From Candidatus Delongbacteria bacterium (GTDB taxonomy: Bacteria; UBA4055), in the NCBI GenBank assembly GCA_022013635.1, contig JAKLPX010000136.1, forward strand, positions 1-5,407: a stretch of DNA of 5,407 bases, in the 5' to 3' direction. The position numbers were made by a program, and so were the translations under genes. Shown here piece after piece: positions 3,763-5,407 of this stretch. Position 1 is the first letter of the stretch; each line of letters opens with the position of its first letter. Below the pieces are notes generated by a model. The model ran no database searches and was not told the DNA's origin. It worked only from the letters and a program-made list of their open reading frames with translations.

Positions 3763-5407
3763 ATGAGGTTTTTCTTTGCGATGTGCTTGCTTATATTAGT
3801 AAATTTGGTTTTTTCAGATGTGATACTTACGGAAGATTTCGAATCAGATGTTATTGATTCTGATTCATGGGTTATGAGCGGTGACGCGGATTGGTTGATT
3901 GATAGTAATACTTTTTTCAGCGGTAGTGGTTGCGCCTGTTCAGGAGATATTATCGAAAATCAAAGTACAACTATCTCAACAGTAATTGACATTCCTGTTG
4001 GCAATGAATCAAAGATAAGTTTCTATAAAAAAATATCCACTGAGTCGGATTATGACTTTCTAAATATCTATATAAACGATATAAAAATTGACGAACTCTC
4101 ATATCTGTCAGGTGAATCCGATTGGTCTATATCAGAATATTCTTTTAACACAACTGCAAGCATTGAGACAACATTCAAATTTGAATATATAAAAGATGGC
4201 AGTGTGGACGATGGCTCTGACCAAGTATGGATAGATGATATTGAAATAACAAGCTCAGACACAAAATCTCCGGATTTTTCTTTCAGTTCCGGTTATTATC
4301 CTAATTCAGAAACACTCTATCTTACATCTATTTATTCTGATGCAACAATATATTATACAACGGACGGTTCTGAACCTGATATGAGTTCAACTGTATATAA
4401 TGCAGCTACAGGTAACCCGTTTGGAGTTTTTACTGATTTCGTAACTATTAAAGCTATTCTGTATCTGCCCGGCGATGAGATCAGTTTGGTTAAATCTAAT
4501 ACTTATTATTTTAATAACATTCTGAGTGGTGCTATTTCAGGCATACTATCAAACCCGATATATTATGTTAATGGAGATCTTATAATAGAGAGCGGTAATT
4601 CATTAACGATTGAACCGGGAGTAAGCGTACTATTCAATGGAAATTATTGTATATATGTAAATGGACAATTTTTAGCTGTAGGAAATGAGACTGAAAGAAT
4701 CAATTTCACAGTAACTGATTTTAATCAAGGGTTATTCGATGATGAGACGACAGCAGAAGGTGGCTGGGGCGGTATTGTATTTCAAGATATTGCATCAGGT
4801 AATAATTTTTCAATCATTGATTATTGTGATTTAAGTTATGGCAAGAGTATTTATAGGGAGGGCGGGTGTATTTTTATTAACAATGCTTCAAATATTAAAA
4901 TCAGCAATTCAACAATAACAAAGAGTAAAACGAGATGGGACGGAGGTGGTATTTTTATACAAAACTCTAATTCTATAATAATTCGAGATAATATCATATC
5001 ATCAAATAAAGCTATAACGCAAAGAGGTGGTGGAATATACAACAACACTTCTAATTCAGATATTCAAGGAAATTTCATTTTGAATAATTCCGCTACAAAT
5101 TACGGAGGCGGTTTGTATTGTAAAGGTTCAGATATTAGTATTTCAAATAATGTGTTTGATTCAAATTATTTAACTACCGATGCAGCATCTAATGGCGGAG
5201 GAATTTATTTTTATGATGGTACAGCTACTTTTACAAATAACACAATTTCGAATAATACAAGCATACGCGGTAGCGGGTTATATTACAACAGTCCCTACTA
5301 CTCTCAAAAATTAAAATTATATAATAATCTGATTTACAACAATAAATCTATTGAAGGATTTGTTGAGTCTGATGACGATCCTCAGAACTGTATTTCTCTA
5401 AATGGAG
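3763..5407 (+). CDS. Secreted multidomain protein with a right-handed parallel beta-helix, 3' end beyond window
   Basis: The frame is open from this ATG to the right edge: 548 codons and one extra base, no stop. Residues 1-18 are a signal peptide (MRFFF, hydrophobic core, VFS before Asp). Residues about 22-163 look like a MAM/choice-of-anchor-J-like jelly roll: LTEDFES near its start, ISFYKKIS in the middle, and KDGSVDDGSD then WIDDIEI near its end. Residues about 170-250 resemble the chitobiase/beta-hexosaminidase C-terminal domain, with the core IYYTTDGSEPD (196-206). From about 256 a beta-helix begins with a cap containing LTIEPGVSVLF (281-291). It continues in Asn-rich rungs of about 27 residues marked by GGGIY-like motifs. 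Such proteins are usually exported surface or secreted proteins that bind or cut polysaccharide, or act as adhesins. No catalytic residues can be assigned, so no enzyme activity is claimed. A C-terminal sorting signal may lie outside the window. It appears more A/T- and Asn-rich than wtpABC. Confidence 0.88.
   Translation, partial: MRFFFAMCLLILVNLVFSDVILTEDFESDVIDSDSWVMSGDADWLIDSNTFFSGSGCACSGDIIENQSTTISTVIDIPVGNESKISFYKKISTESDYDFLNIYINDIKIDELSYLSGESDWSISEYSFNTTASIETTFKFEYIKDGSVDDGSDQVWIDDIEITSSDTKSPDFSFSSGYYPNSETLYLTSIYSDATIYYTTDGSEPDMSSTVYNAATGNPFGVFTDFVTIKAILYLPGDEISLVKSNTYYFNNILSGAISGILSNPIYYVNGDLIIESGNSLTIEPGVSVLFNGNYCIYVNGQFLAVGNETERINFTVTDFNQGLFDDETTAEGGWGGIVFQDIASGNNFSIIDYCDLSYGKSIYREGGCIFINNASNIKISNSTITKSKTRWDGGGIFIQNSNSIIIRDNIISSNKAITQRGGGIYNNTSNSDIQGNFILNNSATNYGGGLYCKGSDISISNNVFDSNYLTTDAASNGGGIYFYDGTATFTNNTISNNTSIRGSGLYYNSPYYSQKLKLYNNLIYNNKSIEGFVESDDDPQNCISLNG
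4858..5283 (+). repeat. Six imperfect beta-helix rungs with GG-hydrophobic-aromatic motifs
   Basis: Within the secreted protein the motifs GGCIF, GGGIF, GGGIY, GGGLY, GGGIY and GSGLY recur. Their aliphatic residues are at positions 370, 397, 425, 451, 481 and 506, so the spacings are 27, 28, 26, 30 and 25. Between them, Asn-containing strands such as ISNSTI, IRDNII, IQGNFI, ISNNVF and FTNNTI repeat in the same register. This is the expected pattern of a right-handed parallel beta-helix with an asparagine ladder. The codons for the repeated Gly residues vary, so the repeats are old protein-level copies, not recent DNA duplications. Confidence 0.8.

Noticed and set aside
1..5407. CRISPR array, insertion sequence, integron or phage remnants
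   Set aside because: No regularly spaced direct repeats, terminal inverted repeats, transposase-like frames or attachment-site duplications were seen. The only regular repetition is the protein-level beta-helix rungs.

Overview
The window looks like chromosomal DNA from a free-living bacterium: AT-rich by eye, with E. coli-like sigma-70 hexamers (TTGACA / TATAAT, 17-base spacers), Shine-Dalgarno sequences before wtpA and the last gene, and two tRNA genes that do not encode their CCA ends. No gene here fixes the taxonomy. The last gene is a secreted mosaic protein (MAM/choice-of-anchor-J-like domain, chitobiase-C-terminal-like domain, right-handed beta-helix), a design I associate with lineages at the edge of the FCB group such as Cloacimonadota or Delongbacteria. 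The promoters look less like the TAnnTTTG type of Bacteroidota. This assignment is inference and weak.

Layout. Bases 1-396 are the C-terminal part of a major-facilitator-type membrane transporter cut by the left edge. Bases 397-842 hold no protein gene. They contain a hairpin terminator that probably works in both directions, then on the minus strand tRNA-Arg(ACG) and tRNA-Ser(GGA) with their own well-formed promoter, then the divergent upstream region and short structured leader of the next operon. Bases 843-3589 are a complete three-gene operon, wtpA-wtpB-wtpC, encoding a tungstate/molybdate ABC importer: periplasmic binding protein, permease, and ATPase with a C-terminal TOBE domain. The junctions are tight (3-base gap, then a 4-base ATGA overlap). 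Bases 3590-3762 are an intergenic region with a perfect-consensus promoter and a hairpin just upstream of a GGAGG ribosome binding site. From 3763 to the right edge an open reading frame of at least 548 codons encodes the secreted beta-helix protein; its end lies outside the window.

How the parts work together. The Wtp proteins form one machine: WtpA captures the oxyanion outside the membrane, WtpB is the channel, and WtpC hydrolyses ATP. Imported tungstate or molybdate would feed pterin-cofactor enzymes, but no cofactor-synthesis gene or molybdo/tungsto-enzyme lies in the window. The transporter fragment, the tRNAs and the surface protein show no obvious link to this job.

I found no convincing new multi-gene system. 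The least explained items are the wtpA leader, where the ribosome binding site can be paired in one fold and the same bases allow an alternative fold, and the strong promoter plus leader hairpin that drive the unfinished surface protein.
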